Source: Casuarius casuarius (lineage: Eukaryota; Chordata; Aves; Casuariiformes; Casuariidae). Taken from it: DNA of 64,000 nucleotides. Below the pieces are notes generated by a model. The model saw only the letters and a list, made by a program, of their open reading frames with translations. It ran no database searches and was not told where the DNA came from. The stretch is taken from the NCBI GenBank assembly GCA_003342895.1, contig PTFA01000419.1, positions 124,001-188,000 of the forward strand. Reading direction: 5' to 3'. The position numbers and the translations under genes were made by a program. Of this stretch, positions 50,674 through 63,261 are shown one piece after another; position 1 is the first letter of the stretch, and each line of letters starts with the position of its first letter.

Positions 50674-53600
50674 TCTTATTCTCTCATTGCCTTAAATAAA
50701 TATCAGGATTACTGAATATATTTAAATAATTCTACTAAACAAGATCTCTACAAAACCTATTTTAAAAGTCTTAGAAATTCAGTTACTATTGGGTGTTTGT
50801 TAAAATAATTGTAACAAGTTTTATTTATAAATGAATAAAGCACTGAATGTAATCTCTGTAATGAAAAAAGTATTACCCTAATGAAGTTTCCAGGAACTTC
50901 ACTTGTGGAGTCCATATTTTTCTTGGGAGATTAAATAATTTTAATCAGTTGCTTGTGGGTACAAGTGGACTACGATGATGAATTTTTCTGTTATCTGTCC
51001 TCCCTTCTGTTGGCTATCTCTCAGTACATGAATGAGTAAACTGAAGAAGGCAGATATGTGATTTTTCATTGACATTTTCTCAAAATACTGAATCTACATT
51101 TCCTTTTCAATAGAATCAGATTGTGTGAGACTGGTATCCAAATGAAACTTATTGATTTTCATTCCAAGGTAGGTAGAAATAATGATGTCCTGTGGAAAAC
51201 ATCTACAACTGACATACTCATTATATATTTGGCAAGATAGATGTATTCCTCAGTGTCCTATGAGTTATAAAATCTTCACCTGTAAGTCAAATATGACCAC
51301 TTAAGATAAGCTGTAGACAGCACCACAGTTATGTGTATGTCATCCCATGAGAAGGGTTTTTTTGATATGATCTTCTAACTTTTTAGAATGACTTACAAAC
51401 ATTAGCTTCCTTGGGTGGTGTGTCTTCATAATTGATAATTCTTATCAAATAATGCAGACATCAGCATCACTGATTGTACCTACTACCAGTTAAAATAGAA
51501 ATTCTGTTTTATTTTCACTTTAAGTGTAAATCAGTTTATGTTATTTAATTTAATATTTACATTTCCCTTCTCTGCCCTGACAGAAATGTTTCAGTCAGGC
51601 ATTCTCACAGCTTTTATATTTAGTAGAGGAAAGGCAGAACAGTATATGATCTTCAGCTGTAGAATTCACTTTTGCTGTAGAGAACATTTCTCTATTTGCT
51701 AAAAGCAAAACCACTACAGAATTTAGGCACCTACAGGTTAGGGGCTGCAATACGTAGGTTTTAGGTTTTAAGGTACAGATTACAGCTGAGAACTCTGAGT
51801 AAGATACCTTCTTTTCTTATACATGAAGACAGAGCTTCCTAGAAATAAGCATAGGAAAAATCTGTGTATGTTTGAAACATAATTTGTTTCTCAAGTTCAG
51901 AATTACTGGAGTTCTTGAATAGTTAAAGCTGAGCTGAATGAGGTTTCAGTAGTTGTATAGTGCAAAGTATACTGAACAACATTAATCACATCTAGTTTAT
52001 ACACTTATATGTACCTAAATACACTTATGTCAAAAGTAATATTTCATTGTCATTTATATCTCTTGATATTTTGAACTACAGAATAATTCTCTTCCCTCCT
52101 CCAGAAAGTTCTTTTTATTAAAGAAAATAACTTTTATTTCTGCCCTCTCAATACCCTATAAACTTTATTTGCTCCACCTTTTTTTTAAGTGTTAAATAAA
52201 TAGATTTGTCTTCAGATTCTTCACACTGGTGGATGCTCTATACTGTTGCATAAAATAAAGCCATTTGCTCTGTAATTCCAAGATGTTTCTAATGAAGTTT
52301 CATAACCTTTGCTAGTAATATGTATTCATGGTGCTAATATGTGCTAGTTGCATTCTGTGCTACATGAACAAACCTTGTAAGATCTTTGCTCCCTGATAGC
52401 AGTGCTTTTCAGCCCATCTGCAAGAGTCAAATCATCAATAAACTAACTAGCTAAATGGTTTTCAAACATTTCTGTCCAGGTGCTAAAATGGGTTTTCAGT
52501 TCATATGAGCACTGTGAGAAATGAGGTATAGCTTAACTGATTTAGCAACCATCATTTGTGCCATTACACTGACTGGCCTCAGCACAACAGAAGTACAGAG
52601 GATGCAAATAGCATTTCCCTTTTTCTTCCAATTGCAGCATAAATCATACTGACAAAAACACATTAAAATATGACTTCCCTTTTTTTAGATAGGTCATCCG
52701 TTAAGGCAACATCAATTTTAAAACACCTATTATGAACAACAGTATGGGAAAAGGTTCATTTTAAGTCCTACTTTCAGCAGATAGGTATAGATAGGAAACA
52801 GTAGATCTGCATTCAGCTGGTAGATTAGCTGTAGAGAAACAATCGACACTGGTGATAATCATCTATTGTGAGAGCTAGTGATGTATAAGGATTCCTGAAG
52901 TCCTTCAACAAAAGCTGTGAAGTGCACTACAGCTGGATCCTGCCCCGATTGCTAGCTAGGGTGCTCCTGTGAGAGACTGAGCTTTGGCTCTTCTTCCACA
53001 GAGAAATGGACCACTTCAGGTGGCAAAGCCCTAACCAACCTCTTACAGCTGCATTTCAAAATTGAACAGTGATTAGCTCTTTGAAAAAACAGAAGTAAAC
53101 TTCTATCTTCAGGAAAGAATCCAGGTGGAAAATGTCTGTCTCTCTACTTAAGACCTTTCTAAATCATTTGCTACTTTATACTTCTAAATGGCTGTCTCTA
53201 GGTAGCTACACTATAAGACTGGGATATTGCAAATTTTTCTGCTCATCACATTGTTTGCCCTGACTTCTAAACCTGAGTGGATAATTTTGTAACTTTGTTT
53301 TTACTTGAGGAACAAACCTTCAGAGACTCTGAAGTTGTAACAAATAATCTGTGGACACTGAGTTCCTTTACTCAAACACTAGCACAATATACAAGCTTTT
53401 AACTGTCAGATTATAGTTTATTTTAAAGACAGTATAATCCAATGTATGTGATCATTTACATATACTTCACAATAAATCAGGGCCATAAATACACTTTATA
53501 CCTATTACTTTTACATCACTTATATATCTACAACATTTTTAAGGTCATTGTTCTAGACTACTGAGAAGCCAAATTCCTTTCTATTTGAAGAACTAAAAAC

Positions 53601-53674
53601 AATAATGTGGTTCACAACATGCACTTCTGGCCTTTCTGCAGCAACTAATGCAACATATATATTGTTTATACATA

Positions 53675-53732
53675 CATACATACATATATATATACACACA
53701 CGTGTACAGGCATTAAACTGTGCACGCCCGCG

Positions 53733-53767
<35 letters not shown>
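53675..53767. repeat. Compound TA/CA microsatellite with GC-rich centre
   Basis: (CATA)n, (TA)n and (CA)n blocks, then a short TGTGCACGCCCGCGTG centre, followed by about 13 CA units. Almost every step alternates purine and pyrimidine. Open frames across it on both strands are repeat artefacts. Confidence 0.9.
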
Positions 53768-54005
53768 TTGTTTCCAGCATTTACTGAAAATTATTTTTGA
53801 TGGATTGCTATTGGAAATAAAGATTAGAAGCAGTATTTAATTCCTTTTGGACAGAAATTAAATGAAAAATAAGAAAAGAGGATGGTATAATGTAAAAGCA
53901 AAGGAGAACAACCTTAAGAAAAAAAGCACTGAGATAAGTTTCCTCCTATTTATAAGGTTAGTTCTGCCTGCAGTATAATAGTTTATGGCTACAGCAGTAT
54001 CTTTT

Positions 54006-54024
54006 GGGGGGGGCAGGGGAAGGG
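54006..54024 (+). other. Guanine-run cluster, possible quadruplex
   Basis: Runs of eight, four and three G are separated by two-base spacers. The eight-run can supply two G3 tracts, so four tracts are available for an intrastrand quadruplex. The surrounding DNA is AT-rich. A structural role is an inference only. Confidence 0.5.
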
Positions 54025-54380
54025 CAGGAAGTGTCTTTTCAATTAAAAGAAAAAACACAGAAAAATTCACAGAGTAACCATAAAAGTTAAGAATTAGAAC
54101 ATGCCTGAAAAGTATAGCTACTCTTACGTCAGATATTTGAGGTGTTGTTTTGTTAATGACATGGTTTTGTCTTGGGGAATTTATTTCAGGTAGGATGGAA
54201 AGAGTTCAGGATTCCAGTCACTGAACTGGAATAAAGTTAGTTTTATGTTCCTTAATGTCTTGCCCTCTTTAGGTAACTGAAATAAAGATCCTGCCCTTCT
54301 GATAGCAAAAGACAACAAAAGAGAAAGAAGAGAAACAAGAAAAATCGCACATACACAAAAAGGTCTGTCCTTAGGAATAC

Positions 54381-54456
54381 AGTGTGTGTATATATTATAT
54401 ATATGTATATATATATGTATTTATATGTATATATGCACATAATTATATATATATTA
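54381..54456. repeat. (TA)n/(TG)n alternating microsatellite
   Basis: A GTGTGTGTA start leads into mixed TATATG and TATA units for about 75 bp. This is a simple sequence repeat. Confidence 0.88.
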
Positions 54457-55127
54457 TTTCAGAGTGTGAGAATTTCTTTTCTGTCTTAAATCTGCATGTG
54501 CATTTTTGTTTATTGCTTATTGCCCTTCAGGATCAGCTGAAAAGAACCCAATAACAGAACAACTAGCCCCAGGCAGTATCCTGTACCTCTGTACCTCCAT
54601 GAACACTCCGATGTCCCCACATTAAGACTAGTTGTCTTCCTGTGAAAATAACCTGTTGAGGGGAATTTCCAGTAAGTGCTCTACTACCTTCCACTTCTAC
54701 CTCATTCCCTTGTAAACTGTGTTAACTATTACGGCCTTACAAGAGCTGCTGTGATTCTTGAAGGGACACAGGAGAATAAAGTTGAATGCATTCTCATTTT
54801 GTTTCACTCATTGAATTTAGATGTCTTCTGTAAATAACCATCTATAGTAATATGGGCACAAAACATAATTCTCCCATTCTCTGGCTCAAAAAATTATATA
54901 CACAGAGTTATATATACCAATATTCTTATTTATTCAGCTGACTGAGTAGTTGTACAGTTTGGAGCTGCTCTACAAGCAAATGCAAAATATTTGAGTTACT
55001 TTCAGGGTATAAATTGCATTTGACTGATTAAGGGCATAAAGGGAGAGAAGCTATGGGAGGGCAACAATGCCTATGGTCATGTTTAACTATATCTATTAAA
55101 TTTCCCCTTTAACGAGTTGTTTATATC

Positions 55128-55170
55128 TTAGCTCTCTGATTTTGTGGTTAGCTCTCTGATTTTGTGGTTA
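55128..55170. repeat. 20-bp perfect tandem duplication
   Basis: GCTCTCTGATTTTGTGGTTA occurs twice in a row at 55131-55150 and 55151-55170, and the three preceding bases also match. The perfect identity suggests a recent event. Confidence 0.95.
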
Positions 55171-57844
55171 TGACATCTTATTTGTCTCTAAAATTTTGTG
55201 TACACATTTAAAAAGCAACGGACAGAATTAGAGGAAAAGAAATTTTCCATATAAAAGAGTTACATAGTGATTGTACTTTCTCTATTAATTTCTATGAAAC
55301 ACAAATATAATTTGTCTGAATATTTTGTGAAACCTCTGTATGGCTCTAAATACCATCTATGGGTGGAGTTGTATTGTTTTTAGCTGGCATTTGATCAGGA
55401 CCATCGGAAAATAAAATGGTCTCTTTATCAGAAATATCACTCTTCCTATTGTAAGTCAGAATTCCTTACTTATGAAAGAACATCTTGTCCTTGCTTAATC
55501 TAATCTGAATGATAGCTGAGTCAAAGGAAAGAATTTTAATGGCAGCTGGATGAAGTTCTTTGTTATCAGGGTAGGCTGCATGAAAGCACAATGATAACCA
55601 TTAGGAAAGCATATTAAACAGGGAAATGATTGGGCATATGACACAAATACATAGAAAGAAGAGGCTGTCTTTTTTTCTTAATGTTTAATATACCCAGAAA
55701 AACATAAAAGTAAAGAAAGAATATTCATAATTAATGGATACACTGGAGAAAGATGAAGAACTGGCCATTATGGCTAAGAAAAAGGCATTTTGTCTATTTT
55801 TTTTCTCAGTGAAGACCTTTGGTTACAGAAATGGTTTAACAAAATGAAAACCAATTATGCCATATTTTCAGTGTTACTTTTCAGAAGCAAAAAAAAGTCC
55901 TTTAAAATACTGAAATAAACTTCCCAAACTTTTTACTTCAAAGTATTGAACTAATTAGAGGGAGTTCAAAAAAATGCCATTTTAATTTGTTTTCAACTAA
56001 CAAAATGTAGCCTAACTTTGCATCACCTGAGAAGTGGTAACATGCAATCAAATTTTCTATTGTCCTCTTTATGGTCACACCCATAAGAGGGTAAAAGACA
56101 GTTGGTTGCTTTTCTATATATTCTTGATAAATTAGAATAAAAGATCACAATCTCACAAAATGATGATGTGCCTTATTAGCAATTGTTTCTACAGTTCCAT
56201 AGAAAATTTTCTGGCAATCACAGACCAAATCAGACTAAGAAGTTGCTTCTAAATAATTTTATTTATGACTTGTGTATATCAGAATTCTGTAAGTTGCCAT
56301 TTATTTTACCAATGATAAAGTTAGTTTGTTATATTTCACTGCACCTGTTTTCCACACTAGGAAGCTAAAAAGCCCTAGAAAAATCATTATATTTTAAACT
56401 TCTGTATCAAATGACGCACACAATTTTCATGCCACAGTTGCTAATTTGTGACATGCAACATTAAAAGTGCTAAAATGGTTCATAGTTAAAGATTGAACAG
56501 CAACTCAAGAGATCTAATTTTGTCATAGACTTTCTACGAGACCTTGATCAAGTTGCCTATGCACAGATCTAGGATAGAGTTTAGCCACTTGAAGAATTTT
56601 AAACCAAAGCTTGGAGTTTATTCACTATTCATTATTCTTTCTTTCTTTTATTTGAAATGTTTCTTTCATCCAAACTTGGTTTCACAAACTACTGTGACTT
56701 AGGTCATCAATCACACGCAATGAATAGTAAAGAGTTACTATTAACAATTCAAGGACAAATGTCAATGGTTAGTGAGTTTGACATATCTTTGTTTTGTTTT
56801 GTTTTGTTTTTTTGACTGAGCTTCCCTGAGGTGTTCCAGCTTTTTTCTCTTATCTGGCTAGAGCATAAATCTCATAATTCTTCTGGTCTGGTGTCAGTAT
56901 TTAGTGTACCAAACTGTTGCTTGTCCTTCTCAGAATGGAGTCATTTTGGGGAACTGCGTTTCTTCTATCGAGAACTGATGGGTAATAATATGGGGCCCCA
57001 CTAGCTTGTGCACTGAACAGAGAACTCCTGTAGTTAGGCAAGGTGCTGCTAATGTTTTCATGCCTGAAGTCAGCACGGAATTAAGTTCTCAGATTTTCCT
57101 AAAAATATAAAACATGCAGCTGGTTTCTTACAAATTAGATTTATAGAGGTCATCATGTTCAGAAAATGCCTACGCCACTTAATAGATAATACCAAAGAGT
57201 AGATTTTGTATTTCTTTGAGACACAAGCAACATGTCAGGCCAGGAGTCAGATCCAAAGTCTGTTCCTGAGCAGGGATTACTCTGCTTCTTTTCACGTAGA
57301 AGTCACTCTTCAAAAATGCACTAGAGAATGGTATTCTTTGTACTTCAGATATTATGCCTTTTTTGCTTTGTGTGATTTGAACTTGCCTCATTTGACAGGA
57401 GAGTGCTCTAACTAAAACTCTCTCGAGACTGAGCCACTGTTTAGAAAGGAATAGAAGGCAAAACAGATGAAAAAAAAATTGTGAAGTATAATCATTGTCC
57501 AAAGAGGCTGTCAAGGGAATTCTGGGTTCTGGTCTATGTACAAGAAATTCCTCTGGATTAAATAACCAATGACTCTGTGCTTCAAACAGTTTCAGGACCA
57601 CAAACCAGAATCCAGAATGTCTTATTCTGTGTGTTGCCTAATGTTCCCTCATTCTGCCTATCATTTTGGCATGTCTTAGTCAAAATAATTCTATAAGCTC
57701 TTTTAAGGGTCAGTTCTTGTATTAGTTTTTGCTGTTCTTAAGTAGAAGCCATCTCCACTTTGCTTAACCCATTCCAGACACTCCCCTATTTATCTGATCA
57801 AAGAAAAAATCCCGTAACAGTATCTAGCTAACACATTAGCATAC

Positions 57845-58793
57845 TGTCCCGATCCAGTACCGGGAGGGTTTCGTTACGATCCCAAGGACGAGATTAAGAC
57901 GCTAAAACTGGTCAAATATCGTACAACCTTTTAACTTTATTTCCCACGAAGTCAGGAGAAAAGGTGGGGGGGGAAGGCGAAGGGGAGGCAAAGGGAAGAG
58001 GGGAACAAGGGTAAGGGGAAAAAACAGAGAAAGTTGGAAAAGGAGAGAAGAAGCTAGCTACCACCACTCCGAGGCCGATGATGTTCTGCTGACTCCGTTC
58101 GAATTACAGCTCAGGCTGGGTGCCTCCGACGAGGGACCCCAAACAAAGGAATCCTTGGGCAATTATAGCTTTTTCAAATTAAGTTTCCCACCCCTCACGC
58201 GGTAGTTCAGACCAATAGTAATTTTTAGGTCTGGGGTCTCCTGCTCCTTATTGGGTCTCATCACTGTCCCTAGGTAGGCTGTTTACTGTTGCGGTTTCTG
58301 CTGACAGATGTCTCTTCATTCTTCGGGTCCTGCCCTTATCTCTCAAGGTCCTGACAAAGAGGTGGTAATTCCAGCAATTAGCACTGTTTCAGCAGTGCAC
58401 AGGAATGCAAACTGCTGGTAACTCCCTTATCATTCCAATTTGAACCAGCTCTCAGGCCCTTTTCTTCTAAGTGCGGCCTAAGGCTTCAACAAATTTAGCT
58501 ACTCATGCTAAGCAAGTTTTATAGAAGTTGTGCTAAACGTCAATAATTTACAGTCCAAGTCCCAAAGTCTCTGCCTGATCGTGCCGTGGTTCAGCGCAGA
58601 CTCGGTGTGTCCCGGGTGGTCGCAGGGAGACCATTTCGGGGGTCGCAGCAGCTTAGTCCTGTTTCCACCGGGGACAGATGGCTTGTTCGGGGTTATGGTT
58701 TGCTTGCACTTTATGTACCAAGGAATGTTTAAGGCAAAAGTTCACTCATCTGTCCGCTAGACACGCTCCTAAGGAACAGCACCTCCATATGTC
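57845..58793 (-). mobile_element. Endogenous retrovirus-type LTR, probably solo
   Basis: About 0.95 kb of GC-richer, CpG-containing DNA sits sharply in an AT-rich setting. On the minus strand it ends with GGATCGGGACA, the CA terminus falling at 57845. AATAAA lies at 57941-57936, about 90 bp before that end, as expected for R/U5. TATA-like sequences occur at about 58168 (CTATAATT) and at 58523-58517 (TATAAAA). No gag, pol or env frame is present next to it, so it looks like a solo LTR left by recombination. The upstream (U3) end is not certain: no TG with a matching target-site duplication was found, and the limit near 58793 is set by the return to AT-rich sequence. I do not name the family. 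An open frame inside it (58530-58760, plus strand) is incidental. Confidence 0.72.
57936..57941 (-). promoter_or_regulatory. LTR polyadenylation signal
   Basis: A perfect AATAAA on the minus strand, followed by GTTAAAAGGTTGT-type T/G-rich sequence and about 90 bp to the CA terminus. This placement is what fixes the orientation of the LTR. Confidence 0.7.
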
Positions 58794-61685
58794 ATAATAA
58801 GTTATAAGTATGAGCTGTAGGGTGTTTTTTTGTTTTTGTTTTTGTTTTTAATAATGACTTTATTGCCGAAACTGGCAGTGATCATCTCAGTTTTTCACCA
58901 AGAGATTAAAAGCTGCCTTCTTAGTACGTGCTACTTTCAGTAGTTAGACTGGCTCTAAGAAAGCCCTTTTTGCTATTCACTTTACTTCATGTTTTCTAGG
59001 TTAATACAATAATTCTGACTTCTCTGGAAAGCAACAAAAACCAGTGTTTTGCATCTTCAATGTCTGTTTCTTGAAATTATTACTAATTAAAGCTGTATAA
59101 AATATTTTTATTGTTTCCCTCTCATCTGTATTTCTTATTTTCTGCATATTTAGGATTAATATGGCATCTATGCCACAAGAAGATTATACGAGAATCAATA
59201 TATTAAAGGCATAACATATGGAGAAATTTTAAATGCCAGAACCATCCATCAAATACTGAAAGATGTTTCTATTGTATCATTAATACAAGAAATATATGTA
59301 TACTCAAAGGGGTATCTTGGGAAAACTGGAGGATAAATCGTAAAATATGACTGAGAAGTAAATAGATCCAAGATCATTGTTTCCTGAGAAATTGCATTGA
59401 GCAGTTTAGTCTGACTGAAAAATAAATAAATAAAACTATTTTGAGCATGAGTCAAAAAAAGAAGTAAAGGAGTATAAAGATAAAACTGTGCTGGAGTTTG
59501 GAGAACGCATAAGGACATACAAACTAGAATTAAACTAAAAGCTGTCAAACTTTGCTGTGTTACTGTATTCTGACTTTCAGTTATCTCCATGTAAACTTAC
59601 AATCTCCTTTTGCAGACTACATCAATGTACTCAGCTTTAGAAATCAACAAACAAGATAAAAATGTTATTAGAAGTAGTCTTGTCTGTTTTCTTGGCAAGC
59701 TATCCTTATAGAATGTGTAGGAATTTATTTTGCTTCTACACTTTTGAACCTTTTTAAATTTTGTTTTAAAATCATATTCAAAAGTTGTTTGGTTGTTTTT
59801 TTTCTTTTTCAAGGGTGAGGAGGAGGAATGTATGTTGTACAAATGGACACAATACACCATACAGCAATCTTTTCTTGATTCTATAAACCTTGTTTCCATA
59901 AGTATCTAGGCTAAGTCAAAACTATGTATACATTTTAATACAGAATTATTATATTTTTACAGATCCTTGTAATTTTTTGTTTTCTATATGCATGACCTGA
60001 CCCTTGTCAGGTCACGTTCCCTTCTACCACAAGTATGTTTGCTTATGAGTAGTAGTGGGGCTTCTGAGACTATAAAGAACTTGGTCAACTATATTTTTCC
60101 AGGATCGTAAGGCAAAGAAGAAAGCTGGTTCTAATGTCACAGGAGAAAATTGTATTTTCAGAGCAGCCATTACTATCAAGGATTTTTCACAAGACTAACT
60201 CAAGGGTCTCGGAATCAAGTCTCAGTGCTGGACACCATCAGGTTTCAATCAGGGTCCTCCATTACCATGCTTCAAGCAGCTGCTATTTCCAGTCTGAGAA
60301 GGTTAATATTCTTCAAATCTTACAAAAAAAAAAAAAAGCAATATTTTCACAGTACCTTTTCTGTTTTTCAGTCAACTGTATAATGACTACACTGATTCTT
60401 CATTGTAGTTCTGCATTGTCATGTAATCGCTGTCCAAACAGCTGCTATTATACACTTGCAGCATGAAAAAGCAAGAAAACAACTGATTCCTCAGTAATGA
60501 CAGAAAATTCAACACAACAATGAATAGAAACTAGCCAAGACTGCAAATCAAGGATCAGGCATTTGGCAAAGGAAAGACTTGAGGCTAGCTAAAGATTCTT
60601 TATAGCCCTAATTACGATATTCCTTTTCTCAACCATTGTGATAATACCCCTTGTTTTTCATGAAGATTACATTTTAAAAATAATAACTTAATAATAAGAA
60701 AAACATTTCTATGAGATTTAAACTAGTAGTATAAAAAAGAAGGAAAGGAAGAAAGTGAAAAAGGATGTATATTAAAAACATGATGCATAGTTTGTGATGA
60801 ATCAATTAGAAAAATAAGAAAAGATTTATTTTTCAGTAGTGGCTAAAGAAGCAGTCAATAATCTCTTCAAGTTTACCTCCTGTTGATCATGATGAACATG
60901 TAGTTTAGTGTGATTGCCAAATATGGTTCTGTAGGAGATGGAGCACAGAAAATAGTATCAAATAAAGAGAATTGTTACAGAATGCCTAGGTGCTTATATT
61001 GTTAGAGTGCCTTTCTTTTGTTTTTATTTTTGCTTTTTTTGTTTTTACGAAACAATGGAATTAATGAAAACTCTGAAAACTGATCAGTAGGAATCAAAAT
61101 ATACCTCCAGGTCAGCAACAAAAGGTTATTGCAATTAATAATGCAAGAACCTGTCTATCAGTTCAAGTCATATTCTTCTGGAATCATTAAATTTGGCCTT
61201 GCTTCTTTCAAAGCTAACTAGATGTTCTGATATAGAGTTTCTGAAGACATAAAGGCACATTATGAACTCCTTCAATTTAAATGATGTGTATTTCTCAGTT
61301 TAACCATTATTTATCTTATTACATTACCATTTTGAATTATACTGCTTTTGCTTACTATTTTAATGATTTTAGTGATTTGGACTAAACTTCCATTAGATGA
61401 AAATTTACTGCAATGAAATCTGACAACATTTAACATGTTTAACATGTTTAAAAGCTGTCTTTCTGATGGGGATGTCAAAGAAAACAAATAAAGTAAGATT
61501 ACCAAAACAGGTTTTGCATTTTACAGGTACTTAGGTTCTTAAAGGGAGACTCCACTGATATTGTGATTTCAGCTGATTCATTCTGGTCACCATTACAACA
61601 GTTCTGAGATTTACTGCACTTCTGCCCATTTGTGACTTCTCCAAGGATATACTATATAGGATATAGAATCCAAGTCTTGACCTCC
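58794..61685. other. AT-rich non-coding DNA
   Basis: No gene is supported. A (GTTTTT)n run at 58822-58851 lies just outside the LTR, and an A-run lies at 60322-60337. Open frames 59249-59590, 59597-59899 and 60134-60466 have low-complexity or random-looking products. An acceptor-like tract ends at 60103, but no convincing donor follows. Confidence 0.6.
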
Positions 61686-61737
61686 TTTTTTTTTTTTTTT
61701 TTTTTTTTGAGAGAGAGCAAGAGAGAGACAGAGAGGA
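61686..61737. repeat. T23 homopolymer followed by GA-rich run
   Basis: Twenty-three consecutive T residues (61686-61708) are followed directly by GAGAGAGAGC and further GA-rich sequence to about 61737. On the minus strand this reads as a CT-rich segment followed by an A-tail, so a retroposed RNA tail is conceivable, but no retroposed body was recognised. Confidence 0.85.
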
Positions 61738-62923
61738 AACAATCCTCCTTCTTGAAACTAAATTGCTTTGGGGATTGGCATTCTCAGACAATTCCCTGTG
61801 ATTTTCCCAGCAAGTCTAAGCTTAGTGCAGTGCATACAGCCCTGCAAACTCTCCTTCAGGGAAATCTAACACTGCATCAGTGGCTAGTCAGCTTACAAAA
61901 TACATAGTTCTTAGTATTTGGGACAGAGCATTACAGAAAAAACATGTCATAAAGCAATCAACAGATTATAGGCATGTAAAACATACCAGGAATTACCTGC
62001 CTGGGACGCTGGAAAGCATAATATACAGACATATTCTTTGTGCCGGTGTGAATGTGCCTGCAGTGGAGTAGACTGTCTCTTCATATTTTTTGCTGCTTTT
62101 GTCATAACAAATCTCAACCTGTCCAAACAGTTAATGTCATTTTCTCCAGGTAACTCAACTTCAAACAAGACAGTCATTTGCTTTGCCAGCTATAAGAATT
62201 TAAATCACAGCCCCAGATATATCAAATTTTACAGATTATTTGCTCCCAGGGTCAGGAACTGGTAGTGTGGTAGCTTTGATGTGGCCACTCTGTTTTTCAC
62301 ATTCATTGTAGCAGGGAATGTTTACATAGACAACTGCATTTGAGCTAGCCAAACTGCTTTGCTACTGCTACATCCAAGTGGAATAACTAATTTATTCTTA
62401 GTTGGATTTTCAGAAGATAATCTATTGCAAATCTGAGAAGTTTGTCCAGAGATTCACATCTGAGATTTGGCTGTCTACTTCCTGCTGTGTCAATATAGCA
62501 ATGTATAGTCAGTCTACTACCCATCAGCCTCGGGCCATACACATCACAGACCTTCAAGAAAGTGTATGTGGCAGGTATGAAACAATGATTCTTTATTCAG
62601 TGCTATCATACAGCACAGCTCCACTCCCTGTACATGTTCCATGTACTATCTACTGGCTTCAACAGGAATATTCTCATCTTGCAGAATAATACATGGCCTG
62701 GGTATATATCTGACATTGTCATTGATACAGCTCTGAACGAAGTTGCTCCTCTCCCATTTCCTTTTTTCATTTTTGGATTGAGAAGGTAGAGCAGTAATCC
62801 ATTATTATTTAATAATATGGCATATTTTCTACCTTTCTTAATATCACTCTTTGCACCCACCTTCTGAGAGTGACTATTTTTTTTCTAAAGGCATATTATC
62901 CTTTATGGTAAAACATAGGCAAA
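61738..62923. other. Non-coding DNA, no feature recognised
   Basis: Slightly less AT-rich than its neighbours. The open frame 62402-62689 (95 codons) includes a GTATGA donor-like site at 62575, but I see no domain in it. The other frames overlap on both strands. Nothing can be assigned. Confidence 0.5.
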
Positions 62924-63095
62924 AATATACTATATACTACACACATGCAAATATATGTATAAGTATGCATGTGTATATGTTTGCAAACACATATATGTAT
63001 AGACATATACATATGCAAATGTATGGAAATATACAAATGTCCCTAGGTATATATGTAGAATATAGGTGAATATGTGTATATATAGGTACTTAAAA
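62924..63095. repeat. Imperfect ATATATGC-type alternating repeat
   Basis: Repeated ATATGTAT, ACATATATG and ATACATATGCA words over about 170 bp, many of them self-complementary. This is a decayed alternating purine-pyrimidine microsatellite. Confidence 0.8.
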
Positions 63096-63261
63096 TACTC
63101 TGTAATGTATTATAAATGTATATACATCCCATAACATCCTCTATAATACACTAGGTATACAAAATACTTTGTATTTTCCCAATCACTTCAGTTTTGAAAA
63201 AACAGCCCTGAGTCACCATATACTGCTGAGACAGAAGGAGGAACAGAGATGAACTTCTTAT

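Larger units (their letters stand above)
46772..57844. other. AT-rich non-coding DNA with simple repeats
   Basis: Eleven kilobases without a supported gene or named interspersed repeat. Simple sequences within it are A/T runs at 47230-47239 and 49424-49457 (an AAAAAC-type run), a 28-bp tandem duplication at 50618-50673, a 20-bp one at 55131-55170, and a (GTTTT)n run at 56788-56813. Two alternating microsatellites (53675-53767 and 54381-54456) and a G-run cluster (54006-54024) are listed separately. The 140-codon minus-strand frame 57179-57601 has no domain and a random-looking composition. Confidence 0.65.

Noticed and set aside
50618..55170. CRISPR-like or satellite arrays
   Set aside because: The repeats are only two adjacent copies with no spacers and different sequences at each site, so they are slippage duplications.
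57179..57601. 140-codon minus-strand open frame
   Set aside because: No recognisable motif or repeat, and a random-looking composition. An overlapping frame exists on the other strand.
57840..58800. Target-site duplication for the LTR
   Set aside because: The bases before 57845 (GCATAC) have no convincing match after any CA end near 58750-58800. CATAT at 58786-58790 is only an approximate match and would not leave a TG end.
60134..60466. 110-codon frame preceded by an acceptor-like tract at 60103
   Set aside because: It runs through a poly-A stretch, two phases are open over the same bases, and no donor or domain is evident.
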